NCBI GenBank assembly: GCA_963732405.1
Contig: CAVSZG010000001.1
Span: 1,798,001-1,862,000, forward strand
From: JAUIAI01 sp963732405
GTDB lineage: Bacteria > Pseudomonadota > Gammaproteobacteria > Burkholderiales > Burkholderiaceae_E
DNA: 64,000 nucleotides
Reading direction: 5' to 3'
Shown here: positions 1 through 9,167 of the stretch, in pieces
How the letters are laid out: every line of letters begins with the position of its first letter
How positions within the stretch are numbered: the first letter of the stretch is position 1
Notes under the pieces: model-generated
The model's input: the letters and a program-made list of their open reading frames with translations, nothing else
Told to the model about the DNA's origin: nothing
Database searches by the model: none
Program-made: the position numbers and the translations under genes

Positions 1-3000
1 CGAGCCGCCCAGGCGGTTGCCACTGTCGGCGTCGATGGTGCCGATGTTGTGCAGCGTGGCGCCCGGGCTGTCGGTGAAACCCGTGCCCGAGTGGCAGCTT
101 GCACAGGCGAGATCAACGAACAGTTGTCGGCCCGCCTGCGCATCGGCGGTGAGACCGGACGAGGCGGTGCGATACGGGCTGGTGCCGACCCGCGTCTCGC
201 TCATCAGATAGGCGGCCAGGGCGTCCAGGTCGCTCGAGCGGCCTGCCTTGGGCGTGCCCAGGGTGTTGCTCGTGGCCGAGAAGTCAGCATCGCTCAAAAG
301 GCCCGTGCCCTTGAACACATTGCGAATGTCGTTCTCGAAATCCTGGATCTCGTCGAAGTTGGCGCTCCAGTGCACGCGTCCGTGCGCGTTGCCGCCGCGG
401 CCGCGCAGGTCGATGGTGTTGCGCAGGCCTTCGCCGACATCGGCGAAGTCCCAGGTGCGGCCGTCGTTGCCGGCTTCGTCGTGGCAGCTTGCGCAGGCGA
501 GGTAGTTCTGGGACACCAGGCGCGGATCGAGGGCGTCGTGGAACAGTTGCTTGCCCAGCAGCACGTTGGCCGCGAGCGACTCGCTGGTGGTCAGCGCCAG
601 GTGACGTGATACGGAAACGTCGCTGGCGGTGCCGGCCATGAGTGCGCGCGCATCCAGAATGCTCAGTGTGCGGCTCAGGGAGTTCAGCACGAACACCTTG
701 CCGCCGTCGGCCGACACCACCACGCCCTGGGGTGCCCGTTGCAGGATGACGGTGGCCAGCGTGCCACCGGTCCACGCGTCGATCACCTCGAGGAAACGGC
801 TGCCTTCGTGCACCAGATACAGGTAGTTGCCAAAGGGGTCCAGCGCGGCGGCGCTGGGTGGTGAATTATTGTCGAAGTCCAGTCTTGCCGAACGCTCTTC
901 GACGAGGCTGCCGGTCAGGAAGCGGCCAAGTTTGGCGCGTACCAGGCGATCATGTTCGCGCGGATTGCCGTCGCGCAGCACGCCGCGGAAAATATTGTCG
1001 GACTTGAACGGGACAAACGCGCGCAGACCGTCGGGCGTGATCACCGGTGCCTGCAGGTAGTTGGGCACGCCACGGGCCGAGTTCTCGGTGTCGGGCCCGG
1101 TGTCGTAGCCGAAGCCGACCGTGTTCGCGAGCGTGAGGCTGGCGGTCTGCAACACATAGACTTCGCCGCCACCACCGCTGGCGGCCAGCGTGCGGGTGCT
1201 CTCACCCGGCACCGGTGCCGAGATGAAGCGCGATGCAAACAGGCGCGTGCCGTCGGCCGTCAAGGCCACGTGGCGCGGTGCGCCCGCGAGTGTGCGCTCG
1301 GCGGTGATGGTGCGGCTGGTCAGATTGATCTTGACGATGCTCGAGCGGCCCTCGAGCGCGACGAAGGCGGTGCGCGTCGCGGTGTCGATCACGATGCCGT
1401 GCGGCGATGAGCCGACCGGCAGGGTGATCGTGGCGACCACGGAACGGGCGACCGGATCGATTTCGGAGAGGGTTGAATCGGCCTTGTTGGTCACATAGAT
1501 ACGGCTCGCGCCATCGCTGGCCACGCCGCGGGGATCGCGGCCGACGGCGATGATGCCCAGGCGCGCCTCGGTCACCGCATTGACGACCGTGATCGAATCA
1601 TGGTCGGGGTTCACGACAGCCACCAGGTCGTCGGCCGCTGCGCGCTCATGCAGCGCGACCGACGTTGAGTTCACCGGCTTGCGTGCGGTGAGGGGGCCGT
1701 GCACGGTCTTCCAGAGTGTGCGCGTGACCGTCAGGCTGCCGCGGGTTGCCGTCATCGAGATCTGGTAGCGGCCGGCCGAATTCCAGACATGGGTGGTGGC
1801 TGGCGTGCTGGTCGACGCGGTCTGGCCGTCGCCGAAGTCCCAGCGGTAGGTGATCGCGCTCAGGCTGTCGCTCAGAACCGCCTGGACCGTTCCGGCCGCA
1901 CCCGCGGCGGACGGTGAGGTGGTCAGGCCGGTCACGATGGTGGCCAGCGCAATCTGTCCGACCCCGGGGTCCAGTGGCCCTGCGTCGTCGATGTCGGGCA
2001 CGCCGTCGCCGTCATCGTCCGTATCGGCATTGTTGCCGATGCTGTCGCCATCGGTGTCGAGCGATTCCGTCGGGTCGAGCGGGAAGGCGTCGCTCGCATC
2101 GGGCGCGCCGTCATTGTCGTCGTCCGGATCACTCGCATTGGGAATGCCGTCGCCATCGGTATCGACCGCCGGCAGTTGAATAGTCCAGGTGAAGCTGCGC
2201 ACGGTCCGGTAGAAGCCGTCGGTGACGGTCACGGTGACTGCATAGCTGCCAGCCGTCCCGGGCGTTCCACTCAACAGGCCGGTGCTGGTGCTGATGGTCA
2301 CACCCGGGGGCAGTCCGGTCGCACTCCAGGCGAGCGTGTCGCCATCGGCATCGCTGGCCGAAGTCGGCAAGGAAATCGCGGTATTGACGATATCGGTGCG
2401 ATCGGCCAGAGCGCCGAGCGTCGGCATCCGATTGGCCGGCTCGATATCGCCGCGGCAGAGCAGGCCGAAGGCATTGATGTTGGCGCCATAACGTCCGTAC
2501 AAGGCATGGGCCGGATGTTCGTTACCGCATGACCGAACGGCACGCGAGGTGCCGCCAGGGCCGCCCACGGGTGTGAGACTGGAGGCTGTTCCCGTGACCC
2601 GACCCGCGCTGGCCAGCGGCCGGCATTGCAAGGTGAGCTGATCGATGACGGTGCCCGAACGGGCTGAGAAACCCGAGACTGCCTGGCCACTGGGGCAGGT
2701 GCTCGTGAAGGTGCTGCCGACTGCCGCCCCTCGCGTCGCTCCATTGACTGGCGACCCTGTCCAACTGCCATTGGCGCCAACCGCCACGCAGCGCGGCTGA
2801 ACCTGATTGACCGTCACACTGCCTAAGCCGTTCACGCCGGCATAGCCGTTGACACCGACCAGTACCTGGCCGGCACTACAGGCCAGCTCGAACTCCGTGC
2901 CGGTCGCGCTGCCATAGCGGCCAGTCCAATCGGCGCCGATGCGAAACGGATCGCCGGTGTTCATCCTGACGATTTTGGCGACCGAGGGCACGCCGGCACT

Positions 3001-4680
3001 ATTGAATGCGAACAGCATCCAGTAGCCGGGCGGGATGACTGCGCCGCTATCGGGCAGCTCGATGTTCACGGTGCTGCCGTACTGCTGGAACGTCAACGGC
3101 ACGCGGCGCTGGTCGAAGTTGATCGAGTGGGTGACCGAACCCGAGCGCATCAACACCACCGACGACAGCGCGGCGCTGGAGGCGAGCTGAAAGCTGTAGC
3201 GGTTGCCGGGCGTTATCGTGGTCGGCGCGCTCGTGATCACTGGCCGCGCAGCCGTGGCACCACCGGCGGTGAACAGATAGGGCGGGTAATAGATCTCGGC
3301 GTTGGTGTTGACCAGCGGTCCCGGTGCACCACCACCTGCGACCAGAATGCTGGCGTCCGGCAGCAGCAGGGCGGTGGAGTGGTACAGCCGCGGGTTCACG
3401 CCGGCGGCGAGCTCGGTCCAGGTATTGGCGACGGGGTCGTACATTTCGGCCGTGGTTTTTGCGCCGTCCAGCACGTTCCAGGTTGCGCTGCCACCGAACA
3501 GGAAGAGCCTGCCGTCAGGCGTCACCACCGTGTTATGTTCCTGGCGTTTGCTGGACAGCGACGCCTTCTCGGTCACGACCGGCAGCGGTCCGGAAATGTC
3601 GATCTGAAGCACGCCATTCGAGTTTCCCGCCGTCTGGATGATCTTGAACGGCGCGATCATGGCGCTCGCCGAGCCAATGCCGACGAAGGAGGAGCTGACA
3701 TTGGTGAGCCGGTCGAGGTAACCGGTGCCGCTTGGATCGACGTAATACATGCGGCCGGCTCGGTCGTAGCCGAACACACGACCGTCGGGGGCGATGTGGT
3801 TGGCCGGGTAGTAAAAATCAATTCCGTTGGTCGGTGCGCCGCTGAGCAGGGTGTAGGTGCCGCCGGCGTTGTAGCGCTCCGGAAAATCACTGCCGCCGCT
3901 GCCGCCCTGAATGTATTGAAGACCGTCGGTGAGCGTGGTGACCGATGAATACCAGCGCGCCCGGTTCATGTTATTGCCGGCGCGCAGCGTGTTCGAGGTT
4001 GGCGTGAACAGGTTGCTGTTGTTGTTGCCGGTGTTGGTGGTGCTGGTGCCGGTCCAGGTATCGCCGCCGTTGATCAGCAGCTGGCCCGTCGATGGCAAGA
4101 GGGTCTGCGAGCTGCAGAACAGGTCGGTGATGGTCTCATTGGGCAGGGTCAGGTGGCCCTGGTCGATGCGCGGCGCGGTGTAGTCCCAGACATCGTAGAT
4201 GAACTTGCCGGTCTGCCGTCCGCCGGCGTCAGTGCCGTAGGTCATGAAGCGGCCATCGGGCAGCAGCGTATTGTGAATGGCGATCAGCGGCCACGGGCGT
4301 GGTGCCGCCCAGGCGCCGATCACGTTGGCATTCGCCGGAATCGTTGCCGGCACGTCCTTGCGCGCGATCGTCGCTTCGCGTGTCGGCAGATCAGCGTCGA
4401 TATATTGTTTCACCCGGTCGAGCGGATCGATGTCGCGCGGCGGTTCGGTGTCAGTGGTGAGCGACGGATCTCCATAAGGTTGGTAGTCGTCGTCCGAACC
4501 GACGGGCGCTCCCTGGTCGCGTCGGTGTGGTTCACCCGATGAGGTGAGGGCTGCCGGATTGCCGGTCGCGGCAATGGCCGTGCCACCCTGCTGCGGGTTC
4601 GCCGTGTGGTCGCTACCGTTGCCGCACGCAGATAGCGCGAGCAGCGATGCGAGTGTTACGAACTTGAAATCGATCTGCAT
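1..4680 (-). CDS. Exported lipoprotein: galactose-oxidase-like radical copper oxidase fused to YVTN propeller and di-haem cytochrome c (3' end off window)
   Basis: The frame is open from ATG at 4680 to the window edge, at least 1560 residues. Residues 1-19 are a lipoprotein signal ending LSAC, so it is probably membrane-anchored outside the cytoplasm. Residues about 60-580 form a galactose/glyoxal-oxidase propeller plus the DUF1929 E-set domain. The radical-copper residues are all present: Cys189 (DLFCSSQTLL), Tyr244 (RWYSS), Tyr433-His434 (RLYHSTALLLPD) and His518 (SVTHSINFDQRR). Then follow two Cys-containing CxxGQ repeats (about 600-700), a putative Ig fold (745-835), Asp-rich thrombospondin type 3 calcium repeats (838-905), a PKD domain (YRWDFGDG, 945-952), a YVTN propeller (about 1010-1350, IYVTN at 1061) and a peroxidase-type cytochrome c region with CASCH at 1396-1400 and 1526-1530. 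Family knowledge predicts alcohol or aldehyde oxidation. Transfer of electrons to the haems is inference. It diverges from the nitrile operon. Confidence 0.9.
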   Translation of the reverse strand, partial: MQIDFKFVTLASLLALSACGNGSDHTANPQQGGTAIAATGNPAALTSSGEPHRRDQGAPVGSDDDYQPYGDPSLTTDTEPPRDIDPLDRVKQYIDADLPTREATIARKDVPATIPANANVIGAWAAPRPWPLIAIHNTLLPDGRFMTYGTDAGGRQTGKFIYDVWDYTAPRIDQGHLTLPNETITDLFCSSQTLLPSTGQLLINGGDTWTGTSTTNTGNNNSNLFTPTSNTLRAGNNMNRARWYSSVTTLTDGLQYIQGGSGGSDFPERYNAGGTYTLLSGAPTNGIDFYYPANHIAPDGRVFGYDRAGRMYYVDPSGTGYLDRLTNVSSSFVGIGSASAMIAPFKIIQTAGNSNGVLQIDISGPLPVVTEKASLSSKRQEHNTVVTPDGRLFLFGGSATWNVLDGAKTTAEMYDPVANTWTELAAGVNPRLYHSTALLLPDASILVAGGGAPGPLVNTNAEIYYPPYLFTAGGATAARPVITSAPTTITPGNRYSFQLASSAALSSVVLMRSGSVTHSINFDQRRVPLTFQQYGSTVNIELPDSGAVIPPGYWMLFAFNSAGVPSVAKIVRMNTGDPFRIGADWTGRYGSATGTEFELACSAGQVLVGVNGYAGVNGLGSVTVNQVQPRCVAVGANGSWTGSPVNGATRGAAVGSTFTSTCPSGQAVSGFSARSGTVIDQLTLQCRPLASAGRVTGTASSLTPVGGPGGTSRAVRSCGNEHPAHALYGRYGANINAFGLLCRGDIEPANRMPTLGALADRTDIVNTAISLPTSASDADGDTLAWSATGLPPGVTISTSTGLLSGTPGTAGSYAVTVTVTDGFYRTVRSFTWTIQLPAVDTDGDGIPNASDPDDDNDGAPDASDAFPLDPTESLDTDGDSIGNNADTDDDGDGVPDIDDAGPLDPGVGQIALATIVTGLTTSPSAAGAAGTVQAVLSDSLSAITYRWDFGDGQTASTSTPATTHVWNSAGRYQISMTATRGSLTVTRTLWKTVHGPLTARKPVNSTSVALHERAAADDLVAVVNPDHDSITVVNAVTEARLGIIAVGRDPRGVASDGASRIYVTNKADSTLSEIDPVARSVVATITLPVGSSPHGIVIDTATRTAFVALEGRSSIVKINLTSRTITAERTLAGAPRHVALTADGTRLFASRFISAPVPGESTRTLAASGGGGEVYVLQTASLTLANTVGFGYDTGPDTENSARGVPNYLQAPVITPDGLRAFVPFKSDNIFRGVLRDGNPREHDRLVRAKLGRFLTGSLVEERSARLDFDNNSPPSAAALDPFGNYLYLVHEGSRFLEVIDAWTGGTLATVILQRAPQGVVVSADGGKVFVLNSLSRTLSILDARALMAGTASDVSVSRHLALTTSESLAANVLLGKQLFHDALDPRLVSQNYLACASCHDEAGNDGRTWDFADVGEGLRNTIDLRGRGGNAHGRVHWSANFDEIQDFENDIRNVFKGTGLLSDADFSATSNTLGTPKAGRSSDLDALAAYLMSETRVGTSPYRTASSGLTADAQAGRQLFVDLACASCHSGTGFTDSPGATLHNIGTIDADSGNRLGGS

Positions 4681-5150
4681 GGCGTGACGGACGGATTGGG
4701 AGATTGGGCCTGGCCCGGCGCTATGCTGTTACCTGGCGTGACGCCGCCGGTCTGATGCACACCCGCCCTGGTCAGCCGCAAGGACGGCGGAGAGCGTGAT
4801 GGCAGTGAACGCAGCGGGTGCATCGAAGGCACAGGGCGCAAAAGGGCATGGCAGGCTGCCAGCGTAATCAGCCCCTCCGCCGCCGTCGCTCGACTACTGC
4901 ACACTTGGCCATGAATGGCGATGCCAAATAGTTCGCACGCGGATTGCAGGCATGCACTGAACTGAACAGCTGCTTTGCGGGGCTGGCGTTTATGGCACAG
5001 AAGAAGTCCGTTTCGCCCCTGTACGCCCCGCGTGCTGCTCCATACAGTAGGCCAAACGCATGTCGGCCAGCGCGCTTCGCGCACCAGTCATGCACCCTCG
5101 GGCGCTCGGGACGGCCCTGCGGGCAGGGTCATCGAACCAGGAGACAGCAC
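4681..5150. other. Divergent intergenic region between copper oxidase and nitrile operon
   Basis: No gene is supported in these 470 bases. An open frame runs into the amidase from 4944, but its sequence upstream of 5151 has no family resemblance and no good ribosome site. The region must hold the promoters of both divergent units. I looked for a cobalamin-type riboswitch on both strands, because the operon is cobalt-dependent, and saw no B12-box-like element. Confidence 0.5.
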
Positions 5151-6551
5151 TTGCCCAACGACGATATTCACTTCCTCGAACTGCTGGAGATCGGACGCCA
5201 GATCCAGTCGCGCGCCCGCTCGTCCGTCGAGGTCACCCGCACGATGCTGGACCGCATCCAGACGCACGACGGCCGGTTGAACAGCTACGCCACCGTCATG
5301 GCCCAGCAAGCCAGCGCGCAGGCCGCACGAGCCGATGACGAGATCCGGTCCGGGCAGGCCCGCGGCCCGCTGCACGGCGTGCCGATCGCGGTAAAGGACC
5401 TGCTCTGGACCACGGATGCGCCCACGTCGCACGGCATGACGATCCATGCGCAGTTCGCGGCGCCCGAAGATGCCACCGTGGTGAGCCGCCTGCGCCACGC
5501 CGGGGCGGTGATCCTTGGCAAGTTGCGCATGACCGAAGGCGCGTTCGGTGCACACCATCCACGCTTGCCAGTGCCGGTCAACCCGTGGAACGCGTCGCTG
5601 TGGCCCGGCGTGTCGTCCAGCGGTTCGGGCGTAGCCACGGCGGCGGGGCTGTGCTTCGGATCGGTCGGCACCGACACGGGTGGGTCCATCCGCTTTCCGT
5701 CGGCGGCGAACGGCCTGACCGGCATCAAGCCGACCTATGGCCGCGTCAGCCGCTACGGCGCCTTCGCGCTGGCAGCATCGATGGACCACATCGGCCCGAT
5801 GACCCGCAGCGCTGCTGATGCGGCCGCCATGCTGCAGGTAATGGCAGGGCCTGATCCGAAGGACCCCACCGCCGAGCAGCGACCGGTGCCGGACTACCTG
5901 GCGCTGATGTCACACGGTCTGGCCGGCCTGACCGTCGGCGTGGATCATTCCTGGATGCTCGATCCCGTCGACGCGCCGACCAAGGCCGTGCTGCAGGACG
6001 TCATGGCAAGGATCGAGCAACTCGGTGGGCGCATTCAGGACATCGCCTTCCCGGGCGAGCGTGAGGTGCCGGCCAACTGGGCCATGCTGTGCGCAGTGGA
6101 AACCGCCATCGCCCACGAGGCCACGTTTCCTTCCCGGCGCGACGAATACGGCCCGGCGCTGGCCGGGATCATCGACCTGGGGCTGCAGACCCAGGCTATT
6201 GACTATCAAAAGCTGCAGCTGATGCGCAATGACTTTCGTGGCCGCATGAACCGCGTGTTCGCCGACGTCGACCTTGTACTGGCGCCCGCCACGCCGAGGT
6301 CCGCCATGACCGGCGGTTACGTGGACGAGTGTCTGGCCGATCCCGAACTGCTCACGTCGATGCTCAGCTACACGGCGCCCCTGGACATGAGCGGCCACCC
6401 GACAATCACGCTACCCGGAGGCCGGACCTCCGACGGCGCGCCGATCGGCTTTCAGTTCATCGCACCGCACTTTGGCGAGCATTTGCTGGTGCGCGCCGGA
6501 TGGGCGTACCAGCGCGTCACCGACTGGCACCGCCAGCATCCCGCCGTCTGA
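5151..6551 (+). CDS. Amidase (amidase-signature family), nitrile pathway
   Basis: This enzyme hydrolyses amides to acid plus ammonia, the step after nitrile hydratase. It belongs to the amidase-signature family with a Ser-cisSer-Lys triad. Counting from the TTG at 5151, Lys82 (AVKD), Ser155 (in VSSSGSG) and Ser179 (TDTGGS) fit, with the family's usual 24-residue gap between the two serines. The frame is open further upstream to ATG 4944. TTG 5151 is preferred because AGGAG lies about 8 bases before it and the resulting 466 residues match the family's usual length, while the extension is unrelated Arg/Pro/Cys-rich sequence. It is the first gene of the operon, 38 bases before nitrile hydratase alpha. 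The substrate is inferred from context. Confidence 0.9.
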   Translation: MPNDDIHFLELLEIGRQIQSRARSSVEVTRTMLDRIQTHDGRLNSYATVMAQQASAQAARADDEIRSGQARGPLHGVPIAVKDLLWTTDAPTSHGMTIHAQFAAPEDATVVSRLRHAGAVILGKLRMTEGAFGAHHPRLPVPVNPWNASLWPGVSSSGSGVATAAGLCFGSVGTDTGGSIRFPSAANGLTGIKPTYGRVSRYGAFALAASMDHIGPMTRSAADAAAMLQVMAGPDPKDPTAEQRPVPDYLALMSHGLAGLTVGVDHSWMLDPVDAPTKAVLQDVMARIEQLGGRIQDIAFPGEREVPANWAMLCAVETAIAHEATFPSRRDEYGPALAGIIDLGLQTQAIDYQKLQLMRNDFRGRMNRVFADVDLVLAPATPRSAMTGGYVDECLADPELLTSMLSYTAPLDMSGHPTITLPGGRTSDGAPIGFQFIAPHFGEHLLVRAGWAYQRVTDWHRQHPAV

Positions 6552-6589
6552 TCCGGCTTACCCACCTCCACACCCAGGAGAAGCTCCGC

Positions 6590-7228
6590 ATGGCTCATTC
6601 ACACGCGCACGACCACGACGACGACCACACCGATCCGCCGCCACCGCTGGCGCTGCGGGTGAAGGCTCTGGAGTCCTTGCTCATCGAGAAGGGGCTCATC
6701 GATCCGAAGGCAGTGGATGCTATCGCGGACACGTACGAACACAAGGTCGGCCCACGCAATGGTGCCCGCGTGGTCGCCAAGGCCTGGACCGATCCGGCAT
6801 TCAAGGCCCGGCTGCTGGCCGACGGAACCGCGGCCATCGCCGAGCTGGGCTTTTCCGGCGTGCAGGGCGAGGACATGGTCGTGGTGGAGAACACCGACCG
6901 GGTGCACAACGTCGTGTGCTGCACGCTGTGCTCGTGCTATCCGTGGCCGACGCTGGGCCTGCCGCCCGTCTGGTACAAGTCCGCGCCCTATCGGTCGCGC
7001 GTGGTCATCGACCCGCGCAGCGTGCTGGCCGAGTTCGGGTTGACGGTGCCGGCGGACAAGGAAGTGCGCGTGTGGGACAGCACCGCGGAGCTTCGTTACC
7101 TTGTCCTGCCCGAGCGACCGGCCGGCACCGAAGGGATGTCGGTCGAAGCCCTGGAAGCGCTGGTGTCCCGCGACGCCATGATCGGCACGGGCCTGGCGCA
7201 GGTGCCCCCGTCGACCCAAGCTCACTGA
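6590..7228 (+). CDS. nthA: Nitrile hydratase alpha subunit, cobalt type
   Basis: This is the catalytic subunit that hydrates nitriles to amides in the cytoplasm. It is 212 residues from ATG 6590, with CAGGAG 9 bases upstream. The metal-claw motif C-T-L-C-S-C is at residues 111-116 (Cys111, Cys114, Cys116), preceded by an extra Cys110. Thr in the second position is the signature of Co(III) enzymes; Fe(III) enzymes carry Ser. The N-terminus is His/Asp-rich (HSHAHDHDDDH), which is common in this subunit. Beta, accessory protein and a CbiM-like cobalt transporter follow in the same direction, which independently supports cobalt. The two claw cysteines are expected to be oxidised post-translationally (family knowledge). 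Confidence 0.96.
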   Translation: MAHSHAHDHDDDHTDPPPPLALRVKALESLLIEKGLIDPKAVDAIADTYEHKVGPRNGARVVAKAWTDPAFKARLLADGTAAIAELGFSGVQGEDMVVVENTDRVHNVVCCTLCSCYPWPTLGLPPVWYKSAPYRSRVVIDPRSVLAEFGLTVPADKEVRVWDSTAELRYLVLPERPAGTEGMSVEALEALVSRDAMIGTGLAQVPPSTQAH

Positions 7229-7240
7229 GGAGCAACCCAG

Positions 7241-7900
7241 ATGAATGGTATTCACGACATGGGCGGCATGCACGGCATGGGACCAGTGCTGGCCGAGCCC
7301 AATGAACCTCTCTTTCACGAGGCATGGGAGCGGCAGGTGATGGGCATGCTGTTCCCGACGATGGCGGCCATCGGCCTGAGCGTCGACGAGTTCCGGCACG
7401 GCATCGAGCGGATGGATCCGGGGCACTACCTGGCGACGTCGTACTACGAGCATTGGTTCGAATCGATGGTTCGTCACCTGACTGAAAAGGGGTTGGTCAC
7501 GCGGGAGGAACTGGTGACCGGCGTTCCCGCCTCGGGCTCCAAGGCGACCCCCGCGCTGCCACACGAGGCCGTCGGGACCATGCTCGCCACCGGCGGCACG
7601 GCGCGTCTGCCGGACCAGGTGGCGGCGCGATTCAAGCCAGGCGACCGGGTGCGGGTGCGCAACATCAACCCGACCGGTCACACCCGGCTGCCGCGGTACG
7701 CGCGCGGCAAGCTGGGCCGAGTGGAGATCGACCACGGTGTTTTCTGGACGCCGGACACGGTGGCCCACGGCCTGGGTCAGCACCCGCAACACGTCTACAG
7801 CGTCAGCTTCACGGCGCGTGAGCTATGGGGCGATGAGAGCTCGGCAGTCGACACAACGCGCATTGACCTCTGGGACGACTACCTGGAGAAAGCCGAATGA
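7241..7900 (+). CDS. nthB: Nitrile hydratase beta subunit
   Basis: This is the partner of the alpha subunit, 219 residues, usual length for the family. The start MNGIHDMGGMHG is the characteristic beta N-terminus. The C-terminal half carries the SH3-like barrel with FKPGDRVRVRNINPTGHTR, RYARGKLG and the VYSVSFTARELWGDE stretch. GAGGAG lies about 8 bases before ATG 7241, and the gap from nthA is 12 bases. Its stop overlaps the start of the accessory gene as ATGA, so the two are probably translationally coupled. The alpha-before-beta order is the one seen in many proteobacterial nitrile hydratase operons. Confidence 0.96.
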   Translation: MNGIHDMGGMHGMGPVLAEPNEPLFHEAWERQVMGMLFPTMAAIGLSVDEFRHGIERMDPGHYLATSYYEHWFESMVRHLTEKGLVTREELVTGVPASGSKATPALPHEAVGTMLATGGTARLPDQVAARFKPGDRVRVRNINPTGHTRLPRYARGKLGRVEIDHGVFWTPDTVAHGLGQHPQHVYSVSFTARELWGDESSAVDTTRIDLWDDYLEKAE

Positions 7901-8349
7901 GCGCCGCGATTGAGCAGGGCCTGGAACTCATTCCGGACATCGGCCGCGTCGGGCCGATCTTCGACGAGCCCTGGCAAGCGCAGGCGTTCTCGGTCCTGGT
8001 GGCCTTGCACCGTGACGGCCGCTTCGAATGGCAGGATTGGGTCGATGCGTTTAGCCGGACCATCAAGGCAGCGCCCGCGCAGCCCGGCGAAACGGCGAAC
8101 GCAGCGTACTTTCGCCAGTGGGCTGGCGCGCTGGAGAGTTTCCTCGTGAGCCGCGGGCTGCTGAGCCCGCACGAAATTCTCGGCCGCGAAGAGGAATGGC
8201 GTCAGGCCTACCTCAACACACCGCACGGCGAGCCGGTTGAACTGGCCAACGCACGATGTCCGCCGCGGCAGGGCACGCACCTCTCGGTGCGTGGCAGGCC
8301 TGTCGCGGTGAGCGCCGCGCAGGCAGCCGAATCGTCGCCTGCCCACTAA
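7897..8349 (+). CDS. Nitrile hydratase accessory (activator/cobalt chaperone) protein
   Basis: The protein is 150 residues and resembles the beta-subunit N-terminal domain. It matches the P14K/NhlE class that helps load cobalt into the alpha subunit by subunit exchange (family knowledge). Family-typical segments are PIFDEPWQAQAFSVLVAL, FEWQDWVDAFS and YFRQWAGALESFL. The start overlaps the nthB stop as ATGA. The C-terminus (after about residue 125) is Ala/Ser-rich and probably disordered. Position directly after beta and before a cobalt transporter fits metal maturation of the enzyme. Confidence 0.92.
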   Translation: MSAAIEQGLELIPDIGRVGPIFDEPWQAQAFSVLVALHRDGRFEWQDWVDAFSRTIKAAPAQPGETANAAYFRQWAGALESFLVSRGLLSPHEILGREEEWRQAYLNTPHGEPVELANARCPPRQGTHLSVRGRPVAVSAAQAAESSPAH

Positions 8350-8424
8350 ACTGAGCCATCGGTCCAGGTCACCGACACGGTGCCCGGACCCGTTCTGTTC
8401 ACTCCACTGATAGAGGTATCGAAC

Positions 8425-9111
8425 ATGCACATCGAACCCGGCCTGCTGGACGCAGGAAAGATCGGCCTGAGTTACGCCACCGCGGCGGGCACGGTGGCGT
8501 ACGTTGTCCACCAGTTCCTGGGCGTGACGAAGACGCAAGGCGTGACCTCGCTGGCGGCCCGAAGCCTGCTGACAAGCCTGGCCGTCTTCTGCTTCTTCGA
8601 GGTCCTGCCGCACCACCCCATGGGCGTTTCCGAACTGCACCTCATCCTGGGATCGACGTTGTTCCTGCTGTTCGGGCTCGTGCCTGCAGCCGTGGGTCTG
8701 GCGCTTGGCCTGCTGGCCCAGGGACTGTTGGTCGCGCCCTGGGACTTGCCGCAATACGGTGCGAACCTGACGACCTTGGTGTTGCCGCTGGTGGCACTGG
8801 ACGCGCTGGCCCGTCGCATTATTCCGCCCGGCACGGCCTACGTTAACCTGACCTACCGCCAGACCGCCACACTCTCGGCCGCCTACCAGGCCGGCATCGT
8901 CTTGTGGGTCGCCTTCTGGGTGCTCTATGGCCGGGGATTCGGCGCCGACAACCTGCAGGCCGTGATGATCTTTGCGAGCAGCTATGCGGCAGTGGTCGTG
9001 GTCGAGCCCCTGATCGACATGGCCTTGCTCGCTGCGGCGCGCCAGTTGTTCGCGCAGGGTGGTCGGGTGCGGGGGCTGCAGCAGCGGATGTTCGCGGCAG
9101 ACGCGGCCTGA
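8425..9111 (+). CDS. CbiM-like cobalt uptake membrane protein
   Basis: This is a multi-spanning membrane protein of 228 residues resembling CbiM, the substrate-binding S component of energy-coupling-factor cobalt transporters. ATG 8425 is chosen over an in-frame ATG-like extension at 8380: it has AGAGG about 8 bases upstream and gives an N-terminal Met-His-Ile, the diagnostic metal-binding N-terminus of CbiM/NikM. His72 in ELHLILG and the YGAN motif near residue 113 match other conserved CbiM positions. No CbiN, CbiQ or CbiO gene lies in the window, so it either borrows an energising module or works alone (inference). Being last in the nitrile hydratase operon, it most simply supplies Co for that enzyme. 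Confidence 0.78.
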   Translation: MHIEPGLLDAGKIGLSYATAAGTVAYVVHQFLGVTKTQGVTSLAARSLLTSLAVFCFFEVLPHHPMGVSELHLILGSTLFLLFGLVPAAVGLALGLLAQGLLVAPWDLPQYGANLTTLVLPLVALDALARRIIPPGTAYVNLTYRQTATLSAAYQAGIVLWVAFWVLYGRGFGADNLQAVMIFASSYAAVVVVEPLIDMALLAAARQLFAQGGRVRGLQQRMFAADAA

Positions 9112-9125
9112 GGCCTGAGGCCTGA
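9105..9125 (+). repeat. Three tandem copies of a 7-bp unit across the CbiM stop codon
   Basis: The heptamer GGCCTGA occurs three times without a gap, followed by a partial GGCCC. The first copy contains the stop codon of the CbiM-like gene; the others place a TGA in the other two frames. It is probably a replication-slippage product. Confidence 0.8.
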
Positions 9126-9167
9126 GGCCCGTGCCGGGTCGTCGCACGGCCGGGCAGCAAGAACGCC

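Noticed and set aside
1975..2165. Possible DNA tandem repeat (GTC/ATC-rich)
   Set aside because: It encodes Asp-rich thrombospondin type 3 calcium repeats of the copper oxidase; the periodicity is at protein level.
4681..5150. Cobalamin riboswitch before the cobalt enzyme operon
   Set aside because: No conserved B12-box or matching helices were found by eye on either strand.
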